From assembly GCA_029237695.1 (NCBI GenBank), contig CM055274.1, positions 65,779,484 to 65,843,483 of the forward strand: DNA of 64,000 nucleotides, written 5' to 3'. Both the position numbers and the translations under genes were made by a program. A model generated the notes under the pieces. The model had not been told where the DNA came from. It made no database searches and saw only the letters and a list, made by a program, of their open reading frames with translations. The stretch is from Conchocele bisecta. Lineage: Eukaryota; Mollusca; Bivalvia; Lucinida; Thyasiridae. Of the stretch, positions 46,139-55,508 are shown one piece after another; the first letter of the stretch is position 1; each line of letters opens with the position of its first letter.

Positions 46139-48124
46139 TTACAAAATAAGTTCAATTAACAACGAGACAATAGTGGAAGAACTCTCTGGGTCACCGATTT
46201 TCGTAACAAAGTTAATAACACTACCTTTGGAAAGTCTAATTCGATCATAACCGGAGAACGAAACCACCGTCGAACTATCTCCAGAGATTTTAGTGACTCC
46301 AACCCCCCGTTCTTCCCCATCTACTACAAGATTTATCGCGACCGCGCCCACAGGTTTACCACTAGCATTAACCGAGCAGACCGCCATTTGGATAACTTCA
46401 ACCGCAGCTGTCATAGTGTATCCCCCACATTTATTACTCGCTTTGGCACCGAACGAATATTCATAGTGCCCCTCAACCAATGGGCCCCGCTTCTCGGCCC
46501 AAACTGTTATGACACGTTTTGGCGTTTTCATTGTTCGCACTATTCCGGCAAGCGCACTGTTTGCGTTATATGCCTCAGTACGAATATTATAAGAGGCCTC
46601 CTCAAGAGCTTTGGTCGCGGCTATACGATCATGTTTCAGTTTATCGGAAACTTCGGTTATCTTTCCGTCTAGTTCGGTAAGTGCCGCTTCTCTGCTGAGA
46701 GAGTCCTCTAAGCGCAACGCATCATAAGCCTCCGTAATGGTCGCCTGGTGGCCTTCTAGGGCTTTTTCAACACCCGACCGGGCCTCTTTTTGAAATTCGG
46801 TTATTCCCGTCTGTTTCAGTTTTCCCTCTAATTCCGCAAACCGCCCCCCCCCCTTTTTTTTTTCTTCTCTGAGAGAGAGTCCTCTGAGCGCAACGCTTCA
46901 TAAGCCTTCGCAAGGGCTTGCCTGGTGGTCTTCTCGGGCTTTTCTCCACCCGACCGGGCCTCTTTTCGAAATTTGGTTATTTTTCCGTCTAGTTCAGCAA
47001 CCGCCGCTTCTCTGAGAGAGTCCTCTGAGCGCAACACCCTATAAGCCTCCGTAAGGTCTGCCTGGTGGTCTTCTCGGGCTTTCTCAATACCCGTTCTGAC
47101 CCCCTCAACCCCCAACCTGGCCTCTTTTCGAAATTTGGTTATTTTTTCGTCTAGTTCAGTAAGTGCCGCTTCTCTGTTGAGCGAGTCCTCTGAGCGTAAC
47201 GCCCCATAAGCCTCCGCAATGGCCTCCTTGTGGTCTTCTCAGACCCCCTCAACCCCCGACCGGGTCTCTTTCAGAAATTCGGCTATTTTCCCGTCTAGTT
47301 CAGTAAGTGTAGCTTCTTTGCTGAGAGAGTCCTCTAAGCACAACGCATCATAAGCCTCCACAATGGCCTCCGCAAGGTTCACCTGGTGGTCTTCTTGGAC
47401 TTTATCAATACCCGACCGGGCCTCTTTTCGAAATTCGGTTATTTTTCCGTCTAGTTCGGCAACCGTCGCTTCTCTGATGAGAGAGTCCTCTAAGCGCAAT
47501 GCACCATAAGCCTCCGTAAGGTCCGCCTGGTGGTCTTCTCGGGCTTTCTCAATACCCGACCTGGCCTCTTTTCGAAATTTGGTTATTTTTTTGTCTAGTT
47601 CGGTAAGTGCCGCTTCTCTGATGAGAGAGTCCTCTAAGCGCAACGTATCATAACCCTCCGTAAGGGCCGCCTGGCGGTCTTCTCGGACTTTATCAATATC
47701 TGACCTGGTCTCTTTTCGAAATTTTGTTATTTTCCCGGTAAGTGTCGCTTCTTTGCTGAGAGAGTCCTTTAAGAGCAACGCATCATAAGCATCCGTAAGG
47801 TCCGCCTGGTGGTCTTCTCGGACTTTATCAATCCCCAACCGGGCCTCTTTTCGAAATTTGGTTATTTTTTCACCTAGTTCGTTTAGTTCCGTATGCGTTT
47901 CTTCACGACTTTGTGTATTCACAGCCAGGGCATATTCTCAGTTGTGATAGTAGACTCCTATGAATCTCGTCCGTGGCCACCGATATAGTTCTATTGATCA
48001 AGGCCTTTGTTTTTTGGGTAGTTAAAAAGTCGCCCTCTGTCGGGATGAATCCCCCTTCTGTCGGTTCCAAATTCTTTGAATTTGTCACCCAATCGGAAGA
48101 ACTACCTGGTCCGTATATACTCAT
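46139..48124 (-). pseudogene. Fibre-like protein: coiled-coil repeat shaft and beta-rich head
   Basis: The N-terminus (frame from 48130; Met3 at 48124) begins MSIYGPGSSSDW, has a Thr/Glu-rich anchor-like segment (FIPTEGDFLTTQK), and enters a shaft of about nine 45-54-residue repeats (typically 48). These have the pattern KITKFRKEARSGIEK ... EDHQADLTEAY ... LRLEDSLIREAALTELD, strongly coiled-coil. The last ~140 residues (46139-46560) form a Val/Ser/Gly-rich beta domain starting RVITVWAEKRGPLVEG and ending SSTIVSLLIELIL, suggestive of a trimeric knob. At least three frameshifts (near 47910, 47180, 46780) break it; one is at a C/T homopolymer at 46846-46866. It probably formed a virion spike for host contact. 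The AT-rich box 48178-48194 lies upstream. Confidence 0.75.
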
Positions 48125-48177
48125 TTTCAATAATGTTGATAAATATATATTACGAACATGCGTTTAATTCTAAATAA

Positions 48178-48194
48178 TTTTCTTAAAATTAATT
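48178..48194 (-). promoter_or_regulatory. AATTAATTTTAAGAAAA box upstream of the fibre gene
   Basis: On the minus strand this 17-mer lies 54 bp before the fibre start. It is identical to the boxes at 53059 and 53731 and differs by one base from that at 51740. Confidence 0.5.
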
Positions 48195-48256
48195 AATTTG
48201 AAATTTCTAGGACGACCGAAATCGGGTAATCGTTCTTCAACTCTCGCCCTTTATCA

Positions 48257-48942
48257 TCAAGAATAGAAAATCTTCAACTCGTGGATGTGTCCCGATTCCA
48301 AAACTTTCATCTCGGGGTGTGGGAAGTCTAAGGTCAGGGTCTCACCATAGAAACAGTCGCTGGCGGGCACGGTTTTCAGTAATGTGGTGGGAGTGCCGTC
48401 TACCGTGTTGTACGATGTGTTCACCCGATCCAGGTGCACCCGAGAGTTTTCGTGACGGCGAAGTTCACCGGGGTCGTGCCGACGTGCTCGCCAGGATCAA
48501 ACACTCCGTCATCGTTGTAAGGGTATGTTATTTTAAATCCTAACAGTGAGCCCAACCCCGGTGAGATCCTTAAACGCCTATCAACGGTCAATGTCGTGAG
48601 CCCCGTGGCTTTCGAGATTGCGAGAGTGACTACACCAGGAATCTTCTCCGCGACAAAAGCTTGGAGATCTCCGAAACTCCAAAGACCCTGAGGTACTATA
48701 ACCTTTGGTGGACTTATGACTCTATTTACGTCTATTCTATGTGGCACAGCTATAAAGTGTTCTGATGCGAAAAACTCGACGTCCTCGACTTCTGTTGTGA
48801 AAAACTCGAGCGTTTCAACGTTTTTCCACCCGACCGTGAACGTGATTGATCTAAGGCCTACCCGGCGTTGTCCGCAGCAGTTGTCTATTAATTTTTGAAG
48901 TTCACAACTCCCTTTTTGAACATTAGTGATAGTAGCAAACAT
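48257..48942 (-). pseudogene. Conserved beta-rich Polinton protein, frameshifted once
   Basis: From Met at 48942 the frame encodes SITFTVGWKNVE, then IVPQGLWSFGDLQAFV, then KATGLTTLTVDRRL and GEHVGTTPVNFAVTKTL. Near 48440 the frame is lost, and the matching continuation (HLDRVNTSYNTVDGTPTTL ... SGHIHELKIF) is in another frame to 48257. The total is about 225 residues, nearly all predicted beta with Gly turns. I recall this pattern as a standard neighbour of the fibre in cnidarian and mollusc Polintons. A minor capsid or spike-associated role is inference. An upstream in-frame Met at 48972 would overlap the divergent gene, so 48942 is preferred. Confidence 0.7.
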
Positions 48943-48956
48943 AATAATATCTTTCA

Positions 48957-50418
48957 ATGGATACAAAAGCATTTAGCTTTAACTCTAATGCAAAGTACGC
49001 GGTCGGTGGTAAATACAAGCAAAAGAACACCATTGGTGAGCTTGTGCACCCCACAATAAGAACTAGTTTGGGCATGGGTTTCGACACAAATTTCACTAAC
49101 ATGTTTGAAAAGTACAGACTTCCTAAAACCATTACACAGGATGTCATAACAAACTGGAACAACAATCTTATGCAGTTCTGGCAGAACCAACTAAATTTTG
49201 CCGTGTGGTGTGCCACAACCGGGTGTGGCGTCTCTTTCAGAGACCACATAGCAGACCGTAACAGCATGTTAAGCAGTAGCGTCTACAACTTTCATGTGTA
49301 ATTATACCATTAGGAGGATTCTCAAAGAACTAGGTACTCCACTACCTCAAGACGACGGGTGGAATCCCATTTCCAACACATACAACCGTAAGGAGTTCAA
49401 ACGGATATGTGACGAATTTAAAGTTTCAAAAGATTCGGATTGGAGACAGAAAACATTTTCAGACACCGGAGGTTTAGGTACTGTTTATCTCGGTGGTCTA
49501 GACTACGGTGCAAGCACGAAGTATGCCACCCCAGATGTAACCTTTGGTTTCTACTATTCAAATCGTGTTTGTGAACCAGTTAGAGGTTATAAAAATTGGA
49601 CCGCCACCGATAATGTAGTAAATAAAATGACATTCGGGTCTGAAGTTAGTACAAAGAGACAGTGTAATTACAATTACTGCTGGTATAATGCACCAAAAAT
49701 AGCTCACGTCGATTATATTTTACAAGACGAAAACGTGCATAAAGGGTATAGAAACCTTTATATTGGACGACGGTCTAGGGTTTACGCAGGCCGGTGTTAC
49801 CGCCTCACGACTCCATTCGCGTATACGTTTGGACCATCCTCGGCGCACAGAAGCAAACTCGCAGTTTCTATAATAGGAGTCGGAACGGCGTTTGACGCGC
49901 AAAAACAGTTCTTGGCACTTGTCGAGGACGCCATCTCAGCTAAGGTGGACCTGGAGAAGGCGATCCAGAATTATCAAGACGTTTTGCAGACTGCCAGCAC
50001 CCCAGTGGACTATGTTTTTGGAATAGGTCTTTATATGGCGCCGAGCAATAATGATACTACGAGACGACGGTTGATGGTTACAATAATCAAATCGTAATCG
50101 CCACCGCCAATCAAAAAATCGGTCACAACGGTAACGTGAACACGGATATCATCAAGCGCACCCCCAAAATGATCGGGCGCGGAGTTGTAAATTCAAATAA
50201 ATTTGAAAAAGATTTCATAAAACACCCAAAACACAAAATGGATACACCTCCCTCAACACAATCGAACCCAGTACCCCAATTCGTAAATTGGATGCACCAT
50301 CGAGTTCCATCAACATGTTGAAACACCAATCGAGATTGGAAGCACAACACACGAGGAGGAGAAATTAGCGCTCGTCGTCGCCCTCGTGGCGATCGGATTA
50401 TTTACGCTTTGGTTTTAG
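48957..50418 (+). pseudogene. Conserved Polinton structural-type protein with C-terminal membrane anchor
   Basis: Three or four frames follow one another: 48957-49301 (FWQNQLNFAVWCATTGCGVS), 49294-50090 (FSDTGGLGTVYLGGLD, HVDYILQDENVHKGYR, GTAFDAQKQFLALVEDAI, DYVFGIGLYMAPSN), then IVIATANQKIG to about 50300, and a last frame EEEKLALVVALVAIGLFTLW to the stop at 50416-50418. The final segment is a single transmembrane helix. The protein would be about 480 residues. The blocks resemble an uncharacterised protein regularly present in Polintons of corals, hydra and molluscs. A virion penton or minor protein is possible but unproven. Frameshifts occur near 49294, 50075 and 50310. Confidence 0.65.
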
Positions 50419-51731
50419 GAACTCTCTGGCGAAGAATAGTAGGAGACCGGCGATGGCCACGATTAAAGCCCAGGTATTCTCGGCGAGCCATCCGACCGTT
50501 TTTGATAATATGTAACAGAAGGAGAGGAGACCTCTATCAAACCAGGCAGCGCGGAGCCAACTTTCCTGCTAATTTAGCCAGGAGACTGGCGAGGGCTTTT
50601 AGTTGTTTTTTTATCCACTCCTTGGCTCGCCTGATGGCGCGGGTGCTGGTGCGGGTGCTGGTGCGGGTGCTGGGTGCGGGCACAGCATTGACAGTACAAA
50701 TAGAGACGATATAGATAGAATTAGGGTCGATATAATCATGCTGAAAGCTGCGATGATGGTTAATATCGTGACGCCCTTCTCTCTGAACAGAGTGCGAAGA
50801 CGCTCACCGAGTGTCGTGTCCTCGTGCAGAACCCTCGAGATTGTTTCGCGGCTCCGACTTAATTGGCCGGAAAGCGTCTCACGGTTAGTCGAAGCAGCCT
50901 CCAAGCGAGCTTCTCTTTCGTCCTGCAACAACCGCAGGAGTTTGTTGATCCGCTCGGTAGATTCTCTATCATCACGGACTTCCCCAAGTTTTCTTTCTTC
51001 CAGCGCGATATGTTTGTCCAGCGCCGTGAGTTTGGAGAGATTATTGACCAGTTCGCCGCCCCGAGTTGTTTGCAGAGCCTTGAGTCCCCGGAGTTCGCGA
51101 AGAGGTAATGGTGGGTCATATTTTGTGCCGTTCATTTCGTTGACCGTAGTTTCCACTGTGTTAATAGCGTCGGTGTCTATACGAGGGACATCGCTGAGCT
51201 CGCTCTTTCTATAGCGGCGGCCGTCTTCGCCAGCGTTTCGTCAGTAGACTGTAGGGTTTTTACCATTTGTTGAGGCATCTGCGACCGATCATCGATCACT
51301 CCGAGAGCTCGAGCGAAGAGTACTCCATATCGGTTCAAGGAAGAGGCCCCGAGGAACCGGTTCGGGTCGTTCTTGAACGTCAGCAACTTCCAGCTCTTGC
51401 CCCATTTAACCCACAGGTCTCCTCTTTTAGTGCTGCGGAACTCCAACGCGGCCTTGATGCCGTGTTTAGACACCTCACTCTCCCACCGTTTCACCAGAGA
51501 CTCCGTTTTCCTGGGAGGTGCCAGCTCATCCTTGGAGATCCCCGCAGGAATCTCGTCACCTCCCGCTCATGCCGGAGTTTCGGGTGGGGCCTCCCACATA
51601 TAGCTAACATCACAAGCAGCTGAAGTTCCTGGTGCATCTATCAAGGTCGTTTCGTCAACGTCGTCGATGTCATCATCATCGCGGAAATCGTCTCTGCCGA
51701 TTTCATCCATGTAAATATCGTAATCAGTCAT
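50398..51731 (-). pseudogene. Coiled-coil membrane protein with Pro-Ala stretch, broken
   Basis: From Met at 51731 an acidic N-terminus (DFRDDDDIDDVDE) runs to an in-frame TGA at 51567-51569. The frame then continues with RWESEVSKHGIKAALEFRS and NRYGVLFARALGV to 51177, shifts, and carries on at 50611-51156. That part has a coiled coil (RGGELVNNLSKLTALDKHI, ERINKLLRLLQDEREARLE), the conserved box HEDTTLGERLRTLFREKG, a transmembrane helix (VTILTIIAAFSMIISTLIL) and a (PA)n tail. A second hydrophobic helix, WALIVAIAGLLLFFA, lies in another frame just before the stop at 50398. It is a recurring Polinton protein of unknown role, perhaps a scaffold or inner-membrane component. It overlaps the convergent gene by about 20 bp. 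Confidence 0.7.
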
Positions 51732-51740
51732 CTTTATAAC

Positions 51741-51756
51741 TTTCTTAAAATTAATT
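51741..51756 (-). promoter_or_regulatory. AATTAATTTTAAGAAA box upstream of the coiled-coil gene
   Basis: A 16-bp match to the shared box lies on the minus strand, ten bases before the start at 51731. The capsid gene starts on the other strand 49 bp to the right, so the box may serve a divergent promoter. Confidence 0.5.
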
Positions 51757-51804
51757 ATGTATTAAAGACAAAACCATATGGGTTTAATATAGATTCACTA
51801 AATT

Positions 51805-53051
51805 ATGTCTTCGAGTCAATACGGTCGCAAACTCAATCCATACCGCAGACTGCGTGAGCCCCTCGGGGCAAAAGGCGTGAGACAGAGTGTCGTTATTACG
51901 AACAACCCATCGACGATCGACCAGAACCAGCAGCTCTTGGTCCGCTTCCCCAACCTCGGAGCTAACGACGTCATTGTGCCGGGTACTGTTCGCCTCGCTT
52001 TCACTATTTCGCTGACGTCGACGGACGAGGACCGAACCGTCGTTCAGAACCTTGGTCGCGCCATCGTCAAGAAGACCATGATAAAGATTTCTGGTAATGA
52101 GGTGATGTCGATCGACGACAGCGACGTCTACCATTGTTATCAGGACCTATGGAAGACGGCGCAAGAGCGCGAAAACGCTGTCTATCAGGGTATTGACACC
52201 AGCAAAAATAAGAACGTAACCAGGCTTAGAATCGGGGCTGCTAACAAGGCAGATAACAACGCGAGCGACAATGCGGTCGCGGGCGCCTACGGCAACCGCT
52301 TCTACATCCCGCTCGACTTTGAGTTGCTGGAGAGTCACATGCCCTACTATCAGAGCGCTTTGGCTGACCGCCTCGAATACGAACTAACGTTCAACGACTA
52401 CGGCCGAGTTCTCATAGCCAGCGACATGTTATCGACGTATACGATCGATAATGTTTCGCTGGAGTACGACATGGTCACGATGCCCGAACTCGCGCGATTA
52501 ATCAGAACCCAGTACGCCGGGCGCGTTGCCATACTTTACGACCGAGTTCTTCGCCATCGCAAGATGACGAAAGACAAAGGCGACACATTGTGGAATATTA
52601 ATGTCAACGTACCCGCCCGCTCGATGAAAGGTATACTGATGTTGTTCGAGGATGCTCGGTTCGCGTTCGGTGCTAGAAAAACCGACAAATTCTATAACCC
52701 CAAAATCACGAAGGTAGAGGTGACGATCGAGGGAGTACCCAATCAAAGTAAGAAAGCAGTTTGCTGCCGGCTCTAAGCGCTCTCCGGAGGTTGCAGCAGT
52801 TGCCAAAGACCTGCATCTCTCGGCCGTCTCCCTCGCGGATTTCCTGAATACCAAATACGCGTTATGGCTAGACATGCGAGCCAGCGACGACGACCAAATA
52901 CACGGCAGCGGACGCCAAGTTGAGAACGCTAGCGAGGGTGTGACGATCCAGATAACCAAAGAGGCGGACGGAGCCGGGCCATTGAACGTGTACTTATATA
53001 TATTACAGACGCAACTCAACACGAAGATGCCGATATGTCCTCAGCACTCTA
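51805..53051 (+). pseudogene. Major capsid protein, double jelly-roll, frameshifted
   Basis: The open frame 51805-52776 (323 residues) begins MSSSQYGRKLNPYRRLREPL. It contains LLVRFPNLGANDVIVPGTV, VKKTMIKISGNEVMSIDDSD, YGNRFYIPLDFELLESHMP, DRLEYELTFNDYG and NPKITKVEVTIEGVPNQ, the pattern of Polinton double-jelly-roll capsid proteins. After 52750 the frame is lost. The C-terminal ~75 residues (SPEVAAVAKDLHLSAVSL ... SGRQVENASEGVTIQITK) are in the frame that later runs into the ATPase. A last shift near 53007 gives the natural stop at 53049-53051. About 15 codons expected between NQ and the next block seem deleted. It would form the icosahedral shell; this copy cannot make a full protein without repair. 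Confidence 0.88.
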
Positions 53052-53704
53052 TTGATTTAATTAATTTTAAGAAAATTAGCAATCATTCTAACGATTTATT
53101 AATTAATAAATTTGATAATTCTAAAGAATTAATTAAGAAAATTAACAATCAATACCAATTCACGATTGGAGATGCCCACTCTGCCATAATATGTGGGCAG
53201 ACAGGATGTGGAAAAACGGTTTTCATCCTAGACTTGCTCGAGGGCTCCTACCGCGATGCCTTTCGTCATATTGTGATCCTGTGTCCCACTGTGCGGCACA
53301 ACGATACTTATCAGCGGCGCCCGTGGATATGGACCGACCCTGAGGTATACGTTATTGACCCCGGTGATAGGCTTCACGATTGGTTGCGTGGTTTATACCA
53401 AAAATTCCAGGGTGAGCCCACCCTATACGTGATTGACGATTGCTCGGCCAAGGCGGCGATGACCAAAAAGAAGGACATGCTCTCCGAGCTCGCATTTTCT
53501 GGCCGCCATGCTAGGCAAAGCGTATGGATATCCACTCAAAAGTACAACGCCGTCCTCAAGGATCTGCGCGAGCAAACGAAATGGGTCGCCCTCTTTCACT
53601 GCAAGGACCGAGACAATGTTAACAATTTGGTGCTCCGCTGCGAGCTTTGTTGCGAGCATAATGGTGATCATAAGTATCGGGTGGTGTGCTTGGCAATATG
53701 TTAA
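53027..53704 (+). CDS. Packaging ATPase (FtsK/HerA-like, A32-type)
   Basis: The frame has Walker A GQTGCGKT (about residue 59 from Met 53027), Walker B TLYVIDDC (about 135), a Gln/Thr sensor-like WISTQKYN (about 171) and ends at 53704. This is the small P-loop ATPase that drives genome packaging in Polintons, adintoviruses and related viruses. The Lys/Asn-rich first ~45 residues are AT-rich and include the recurrent AATTAATTTTAAGAAAA box, so the true start is doubtful and may have been merged with the upstream capsid frame by indel. The C-terminus after residue ~215 looks shorter or altered compared with relatives as I recall them. It overlaps the capsid stop. Confidence 0.85.
   Translation: MPICPQHSIDLINFKKISNHSNDLLINKFDNSKELIKKINNQYQFTIGDAHSAIICGQTGCGKTVFILDLLEGSYRDAFRHIVILCPTVRHNDTYQRRPWIWTDPEVYVIDPGDRLHDWLRGLYQKFQGEPTLYVIDDCSAKAAMTKKKDMLSELAFSGRHARQSVWISTQKYNAVLKDLREQTKWVALFHCKDRDNVNNLVLRCELCCEHNGDHKYRVVCLAIC
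53059..53075 (+). promoter_or_regulatory. AATTAATTTTAAGAAAA box at the capsid-ATPase junction
   Basis: An exact copy of the 17-bp box lies eight bases after the capsid stop. A diverged second copy follows at about 53130. Translation of the ATPase would be expected to start downstream of it, but no in-frame Met is present before the Walker A motif. Confidence 0.5.
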
Positions 53705-53730
53705 AGTGATGAGACTTGTTAGAATAGTTA

Positions 53731-53747
53731 AATTAATTTTAAGAAAA
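53731..53747 (+). promoter_or_regulatory. AATTAATTTTAAGAAAA box immediately before a start codon
   Basis: An exact copy of the box ends one base before the ATG at 53748. This placement supports a promoter or leader function with a very short 5' untranslated region. Confidence 0.55.
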
Positions 53748-54416
53748 ATGAACTGCGACGAACTTCTCGATCAGCTAATAGAAGAAACCTCAACTCCGAC
53801 TGCCAACATAGATAATGATCCGACAGAGCAATCGGAATCAACTCCAACGGCGGTTGGTATTGGGTTGAGTGCAACGACTCCGAATGAAAATGAAAATGCG
53901 GCGCGACGAGAGCGGCTAGCTGCGCTGGTTGCTGGGGATAATCGGAGCATTATCTCGGTAGGCGTCTCTCAGTTTTTCAGGTGGATAAGATGTCAGATGC
54001 GGAGATCGATAAAATGTATGCGCGATACGAATCCAAATTGGGGAGCGGAGATGACAAAAACTCTCGGATCGGCGGCTATTCATTTGTACGCAACCGCCGT
54101 TAGTATACTTCTCCCTATACCAAACACCGCGGGATTGATTGACGATCTAGAGACTGACCCTTTTATAGGTCAAACTCTTAGAACAGCCTGCTGCTCAATT
54201 TATCACAAGTTTGGAATGTACTTAGCTCCGCTGACAACCGCGTTGACCACGGGTAAACACTGTCAATTTGGACATATATGCCCACGAACTATAAGCCCTA
54301 ATATTATAAATGATGACACAAGACACACCCGCGAGAGTGACGGAACCACACTCAACCCAATCGAAATTGGAGTTGAACCAGAGCACGTTGGAAGAACCCT
54401 CAACAGCACGACATAA
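53748..54416 (+). CDS. Conserved Polinton protein with hydrophobic core and HCQFGHICP motif
   Basis: The frame from Met 53748 gives MNCDELLDQLIEETS, a Thr/Asn/Glu-rich linker, then EMTKTLGSAAIHLYATAVS, LLPIPNTAGLIDDLETDPF, YHKFGMYLAPLTTALTTG and KHCQFGHICP. This C-terminal block is typical of an uncharacterised small protein found next to the ATPase in related Polintons. Residues ~77-100 are Arg/Cys-rich in this frame, while an overlapping frame reads as an acidic helix (MSDAEIDKMYARYESKLG). Two compensating indels are therefore likely. The end runs through a palindrome-containing linker that also encodes the start of the next gene (54313). Confidence 0.65.
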   Translation: MNCDELLDQLIEETSTPTANIDNDPTEQSESTPTAVGIGLSATTPNENENAARRERLAALVAGDNRSIISVGVSQFFRWIRCQMRRSIKCMRDTNPNWGAEMTKTLGSAAIHLYATAVSILLPIPNTAGLIDDLETDPFIGQTLRTACCSIYHKFGMYLAPLTTALTTGKHCQFGHICPRTISPNIINDDTRHTRESDGTTLNPIEIGVEPEHVGRTLNSTT

Positions 54417-54813
54417 AAACCCGAAAAGACAGGCAGCTGGGCGGGCGGCGGCTGTCACCCGAAAAGTTAAACAAGATAAAATACTCGCCGAGCTTCGAGA
54501 GGCTAAACAGTCATTGCAATCGGGGACGGAGACAGCAAAACATCTGAAGACAGAGTTGAGTACAACAACACCCCCAATTCACGAATTGGAAGCACATTCA
54601 ACACCCAATCGAGGTTGGGCGAATCCGATTGAACCCAAATTCGTGAATTGGAGTTGGGTTGTTGGTGGTGGTCTGGCAGTTGTTGGTGCCCTGGTGCGTG
54701 TGGAAATACCCCCTATTATCGAAAAAACAACCAGCCAGTGTTCAGAAGAAAGTTACGAAACACCAATCGCGCCCCATTTAAACATTGATCGCGACCCCTT
54801 TTATATGCAATAA
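54313..54813 (+). CDS. Small basic membrane protein of the Polinton
   Basis: From Met 54313 (second of MM) the protein has a Thr/Ser/Glu linker, a basic helix (KNPKRQAAGRAAAVTRKVK then LAELREAKQSLQ), another palindrome-bearing linker, one transmembrane helix (WVVGGGLAVVGALVRV) and the conserved end DPFYMQ. Relatives in cnidarian and mollusc Polintons share the basic start, the single helix and the DPFYM terminus. They are uncharacterised; a role in the virion core or membrane is inference. It overlaps the previous frame by ~100 bp, and the next start follows 5 bp after its stop. Confidence 0.65.
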   Translation: MTQDTPARVTEPHSTQSKLELNQSTLEEPSTARHKNPKRQAAGRAAAVTRKVKQDKILAELREAKQSLQSGTETAKHLKTELSTTTPPIHELEAHSTPNRGWANPIEPKFVNWSWVVGGGLAVVGALVRVEIPPIIEKTTSQCSEESYETPIAPHLNIDRDPFYMQ

Positions 54814-54818
54814 TTATA

Positions 54819-55029
54819 ATGGCTGAACAAGACGGTAAAATGTTAGTGAATGCGCTTTATCACGCCGTGGTGATATCGGGTTTCAGTATCGGGTATGCTC
54901 GACTATCAAAGATGGCCCTAGGAGGATCCGCTCCCAAATTGGCTCGCGACCTTAGATGTAGCGGCCGCAGTTTGGACCCGAGATTATCTAGTTAAAGCTG
55001 GAATTCTACCAGTTAATATATGGAAATAA
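54819..55029 (+). pseudogene. Small Polinton ORF, one frameshift
   Basis: From Met 54819 the frame MAEQDGKMLVNALYHAV ... YARLSKMALGGSAPKLARD runs to a premature stop at 54994. The expected end (WTRDYLVKAGILPVNIWK) lies in another frame and stops at 55027-55029, directly abutting the next ATG at 55030. A single indel near 54950 is implied. The gene is about 70 residues, moderately hydrophobic at the N-terminal helix. A similar short protein occupies the same slot in related elements; function unknown. It was too short for a simple ORF search. Confidence 0.6.
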
Positions 55030-55461
55030 ATGGCTTCAATCGCAGTAATAGTAGGTGGTGCGCTTGTAAACGCATTGGCGTTCAGCGGTAGCAACTTTAT
55101 ATTCTCTAATATGAGAAGCTCGAACGTGGATGAGGAGCGTAAGCGTCACGATTTAGCTGTAGAACAACTCAATAGCGCAAAGGAAGCGTGGTCGAAAAAA
55201 CGAACCGCCCATCTGGACTGGGTCAATGAAGAGCTTCGCCGCGAAAATCACGCCGCACAAACTTTTCAGAACGTTGAAGAAGCCAACCGCGAGTACGCGC
55301 TGGCATTTCCGCAGAAAAGTCTCACGCCGCTGGATCGTGAGCCCCAACTTTCAGATTTCTATGTACCGTCAGAGCCCCAAAAAGACCGCGAGATCGCGTT
55401 CATCGTCGTGGGAATGGGTGTGGTGGGGCTCGTCGGCTACTATATCCAATCGAGATTTTAA
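55030..55461 (+). CDS. Intact small protein with N- and C-terminal membrane helices
   Basis: A 143-residue frame. The N-terminal hydrophobic segment (IAVIVGGALVNALAF) is followed by FIFSNMRS, a charged coiled-coil-like middle (DEERKRHDLAVEQLNSAKE, DWVNEELRRENHAAQTF), then LTPLDREPQLSDFYVPS and a C-terminal helix (EIAFIVVGMGVVGLVGYY). This is a recurrent Polinton neighbour gene, likely a virion membrane or peripentonal-type component, but unproven. The start codon immediately follows the preceding stop, typical of a packed late operon. It shows no frame damage. Confidence 0.7.
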   Translation: MASIAVIVGGALVNALAFSGSNFIFSNMRSSNVDEERKRHDLAVEQLNSAKEAWSKKRTAHLDWVNEELRRENHAAQTFQNVEEANREYALAFPQKSLTPLDREPQLSDFYVPSEPQKDREIAFIVVGMGVVGLVGYYIQSRF

Positions 55462-55508
55462 ATTGATTATTTTAAATAATTTTTTTATAAATATATATAT
55501 ATAGAACG

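Noticed and set aside
50603..51214. 203-residue plus-strand ORF
   Set aside because: Antisense to the coiled-coil membrane gene, Ser/Arg-rich as expected for a complement of Glu/Leu-rich code.
52874..53026. Single protein fusing capsid tail and ATPase, as the open frame suggests
   Set aside because: The first ~50 residues match the capsid C-terminus, and the natural capsid stop is found in a neighbouring frame at 53051, so the fusion is an indel artefact.
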